Below are positions 22,621 to 24,673 of a stretch of DNA of 24,673 nucleotides, piece by piece. The position numbers were made by a program, and so were the translations under genes. Source of the DNA: JAGOBX01 sp017999075 [NCBI: Candidatus Babelota bacterium] (GTDB lineage Bacteria > JAGOBX01); assembly GCA_017999075.1 (NCBI GenBank), contig JAGOBX010000005.1:1-24673 (forward strand). Direction: 5' to 3'. The notes beneath the pieces were generated by a model that saw only the letters and a list, made by a program, of their open reading frames with translations, was not told the origin of the DNA and ran no database searches. Within the stretch, counting starts at the first letter, position 1, and each line of letters opens with the position of its first letter.

Positions 22621-23687
22621 AAGTTGCTTCAATTTTAAAGTCTCTGTTCATTATTTGCGGAATTATATTATCATTGTATTTGATATATTACGGCAGTATT
22701 ATAGGAGACATTTCTGATGAATCTGAAAATATAAATAAAAATTATCAATCTTCCAAAAACGTAAATTTTACAACAATTCCTGATACTGTGCCTTCGCTGG
22801 AAAATATTACCGATTCAAATAATTCATTAATAAATGATTCGCTTATTTTATCTGATACATCTCCATATTCAGTAAATTTGCACTCTAAAATAGAGAACAA
22901 ACCTTCACCTGAACATTTTAAATCAGATGTATCTTTCCATAAAATACCTTCAAAACATCAATCTGAAGATATTTTAAAAAAACAAATAATTCCCGAACAG
23001 GAATTAAAAAATTATATTATTCAAAATTCAATTATTCAACCTGAATCTGACGATTTGAATGACACTAAAAACATGATTTTTATTCCTGCAGGAAATTTCG
23101 AGTTTGGAGATAAAGAAACAAAAAAGAATATTTTTGTGGAAGAATTTTATATTGATAAATTTGAAGTTTCAAACGCCGAATTTAAAACAGTTTTCAATGA
23201 TTTCAAATATAACCCCGGCGATGACAACAAACCTGTTACGCAGATTACTATATCGGAAGCAATGAATTACGCCAGACGAAAAGGAAAAGATTTGCCGACA
23301 GCATTCGAATGGGAAAAAGCTGCAGGCTGGAACAGCAAATTAAATAAAAAACATTTATATCCTTGGGGTGACGAATTTAAAAAAAATTATACTGTATCTT
23401 TTGAAAACAGCGGGTTTGCATTGGCGGAAATTTATGGAATAAAATATAAAGATATAAGTTCTTACGGAGTGATATTCATGGCTGGAAATGTTTCGGAATG
23501 GACTAAAACAAGGCTTCACGAAATCATGCCTGATTCAGATAATAAAATAAAGAATAATTATATATGTAAAGGCGGATCTTTTGTTGATACCGGAGAGAAA
23601 TGTTCGGTTGATTACATATATCATTCAAACGGAGCTGCTCAAACAGGTATCGGGTTCAGATGCGTCAAAAGAATAAAATCAAACTGA
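22617..23687 (+). CDS. Membrane-anchored SUMF1 (formylglycine-generating-like) domain protein
   Basis: A 356-residue protein with an N-terminal TM or uncleaved signal (7-28), a Ser/Asn-rich low-complexity linker (30-150), and a C-terminal FGE-sulfatase/SUMF1 domain (about 153-353). Domain hallmarks: MIFIPAGNFEFG, YIDKFEVSNAEF, RKGKDLPTAFEWEKAA, YPWGDEF, MAGNVSEWT, GGSFVD and GIGFRCVKR. The domain is somewhat short, and I do not see the paired active-site Cys of true formylglycine-generating enzymes, so a binding or other enzymatic role is more likely than sulfatase activation. No sulfatase gene is nearby. The 3' end overlaps the convergent CcdA-like gene by 9 bp. Confidence 0.88.
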   Translation: MKVASILKSLFIICGIILSLYLIYYGSIIGDISDESENINKNYQSSKNVNFTTIPDTVPSLENITDSNNSLINDSLILSDTSPYSVNLHSKIENKPSPEHFKSDVSFHKIPSKHQSEDILKKQIIPEQELKNYIIQNSIIQPESDDLNDTKNMIFIPAGNFEFGDKETKKNIFVEEFYIDKFEVSNAEFKTVFNDFKYNPGDDNKPVTQITISEAMNYARRKGKDLPTAFEWEKAAGWNSKLNKKHLYPWGDEFKKNYTVSFENSGFALAEIYGIKYKDISSYGVIFMAGNVSEWTKTRLHEIMPDSDNKIKNNYICKGGSFVDTGEKCSVDYIYHSNGAAQTGIGFRCVKRIKSN

Positions 23688-24608
23688 AGTAATTAAAAGA
23701 ATACCAAGTCCTAAAAATAATATGGCTGAAAATAATTTTGATAGCGCTATATGCCTGTTAAAAAATCTTAATAATTTATTTGAACCTGCTCCTTTATAAA
23801 CAGCGAAAAGGATTATCAATAAAGGGATAACAAACATCGCGTTATATAGAAAAAGATAAAAATAAGATTTTAGCCTGTAGTCTGTATTTTTTGATACAAA
23901 CATTATTGTTGGAAGATATATTTGTCCTGTACATCCGAATTCATATAGAGAAACCGTCATTCCGCAAAAAAACATCGGTAAAATCAGTGAAACTGATTTC
24001 CCTGATTTTTTTATAATATCATGTATTTTTATTTTTTTATCAATAGGCAACTGCATAAGCAATTTGTCAGTTTTACCTCTGCAGCATAGGACAAAATCAT
24101 AAAAATTTAAAATAGATAGAACGAATAGTATTATTGAAAATAAATAAAAAACATATTTTATAAATATTTTTAGAAATGAGAAATTATACATGAATTCAAT
24201 CAATCCTGCTCCGACCGAATAATAAGCGATAAAAATTCCTGCAATAAAACTTAATCCCGAAAACAGTATTATTTTTTTTTCTTTTTTCAAAACTATAAAA
24301 TAAGATACCAAAAAAATAATTACTGCAAATGAGCAAGGATTGATCCCATCTATTAATCCGGCTGCAAGAACAGCAATAACTGAAAATTTTTCAAACCTCT
24401 CCGCTATACGCTGTTTTCCTGTTTCAGAATAATAATCTTCAGCAATAAACCTGTATTCCTCACCAGCATATTTTTCGAGTTTTTCGTTCAATGAATGTAA
24501 ATTTAAATCGTTTCTAATAAGATGATTTGACTTCACGAATACTGCTGGAACTATAAGTCTGTTTTCACGGTTGACTCCGAACTTTTCACATAAAGATTCA
24601 TATAACAC
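23679..24608 (-). CDS. CcdA/DsbD-like transmembrane thiol protein, 5' end incomplete or interrupted
   Basis: 309 residues from a GTG at 24608. Residues 75-309 are a multi-pass membrane domain with conserved Cys92 in LIDGINPCSF and Cys226 in YEFGCTGQIYLPTI, the pair that shuttles reducing equivalents across the inner membrane in CcdA/DsbD proteins. Residues 1-50 (ESLCEKFGV...LIVPAVFVKSNHLI) are the second half of a thioredoxin/glutaredoxin-like fold. The similarity clearly begins further upstream: the same frame continues as NIIKFNITDSYST up to an in-frame TAG at 24663-24665, 8 nt from the window edge. The true start, and the CxxC half of the domain, should therefore lie beyond the edge, or the gene is broken. 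Confidence 0.8.
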   Translation of the reverse strand: MLYESLCEKFGVNRENRLIVPAVFVKSNHLIRNDLNLHSLNEKLEKYAGEEYRFIAEDYYSETGKQRIAERFEKFSVIAVLAAGLIDGINPCSFAVIIFLVSYFIVLKKEKKIILFSGLSFIAGIFIAYYSVGAGLIEFMYNFSFLKIFIKYVFYLFSIILFVLSILNFYDFVLCCRGKTDKLLMQLPIDKKIKIHDIIKKSGKSVSLILPMFFCGMTVSLYEFGCTGQIYLPTIMFVSKNTDYRLKSYFYLFLYNAMFVIPLLIILFAVYKGAGSNKLLRFFNRHIALSKLFSAILFLGLGILLITSV

Positions 24609-24673
24609 AGTAGAATAACTATCAGTTATATTAAACTTTATAATATTTATCAGGGGATTGGACTATTTTATTA

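Noticed and set aside
22617-23687. True formylglycine-generating enzyme (sulfatase activator)
   Set aside because: The expected active-site Cys pair is not seen and no sulfatase gene is present; only the SUMF1-type fold is supported.
1-24673. CRISPR array, rRNA or tRNA genes
   Set aside because: No regularly spaced repeats, and no tRNA or rRNA signature found by eye on either strand. A covariance search would be needed to exclude a degenerate tRNA.

Overview
The window is AT-rich (about 30% G+C by eye) chromosomal DNA from a diderm bacterium. Evidence for two membranes: a Lol/MacB-type ABC exporter, a LolA-like periplasmic protein, and a beta-barrel protein ending in an aromatic residue. Codons are strongly A/T-ending and TAA, TAG and TGA are all used as stops. 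I cannot assign a phylum; an uncultured lineage is plausible. No rRNA, tRNA or CRISPR array was seen.

Layout. (1) 1-1928 is an accessory island. Two ~234-bp direct repeats (about 95% identical) bracket a VapBC-type toxin-antitoxin pair, which is itself enclosed by ~20-bp inverted repeats and followed by a long imperfect hairpin. The repeats carry a Cys-containing C-terminal protein fragment on the minus strand, possibly a transposase relic. (2) 1929-6379, plus strand: ABC ATPase, FtsX-type permease, LolA-like protein and outer-membrane barrel, probably one envelope-trafficking operon expressed from a near-leaderless promoter. (3) 6427-8974, minus strand: a radical-SAM protein with an N-terminal B12-binding-like fold and a two-domain GNAT acetyltransferase. 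(4) 8975-9302: a consensus promoter followed about 70 nt later by an intrinsic terminator, so a small RNA or an attenuated leader. (5) 9303-17582, minus strand: efp, and upstream of it a tightly packed eight-gene run: HD phosphohydrolase, small protein, membrane TPR protein, PASTA-only membrane protein, STAS protein, P-loop kinase, Hpt/pseudo-receiver protein, exported TPR protein. (6) 17583-18062: a gene-free divergent region with four hairpins. (7) 18063-23687, plus strand: tyrS, exported acetolactate decarboxylase, rsmI, a YwlE-like phosphatase, gcvT, and a membrane-anchored SUMF1-domain protein. (8) 23679-24608, minus strand: a CcdA-like membrane thiol protein whose thioredoxin-like N-terminus is cut by the window edge and an in-frame stop.

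Most noteworthy are the EF-P with a loop two residues longer than canonical and Arg instead of Lys near the tip (resembling the EfpL/YeiP loop), the toxin-antitoxin cassette with nested repeats, the short promoter-terminator unit upstream of the radical-SAM gene, and the eight-gene run in which STAS, PASTA and pseudo-receiver parts appear without the kinases that normally accompany them.
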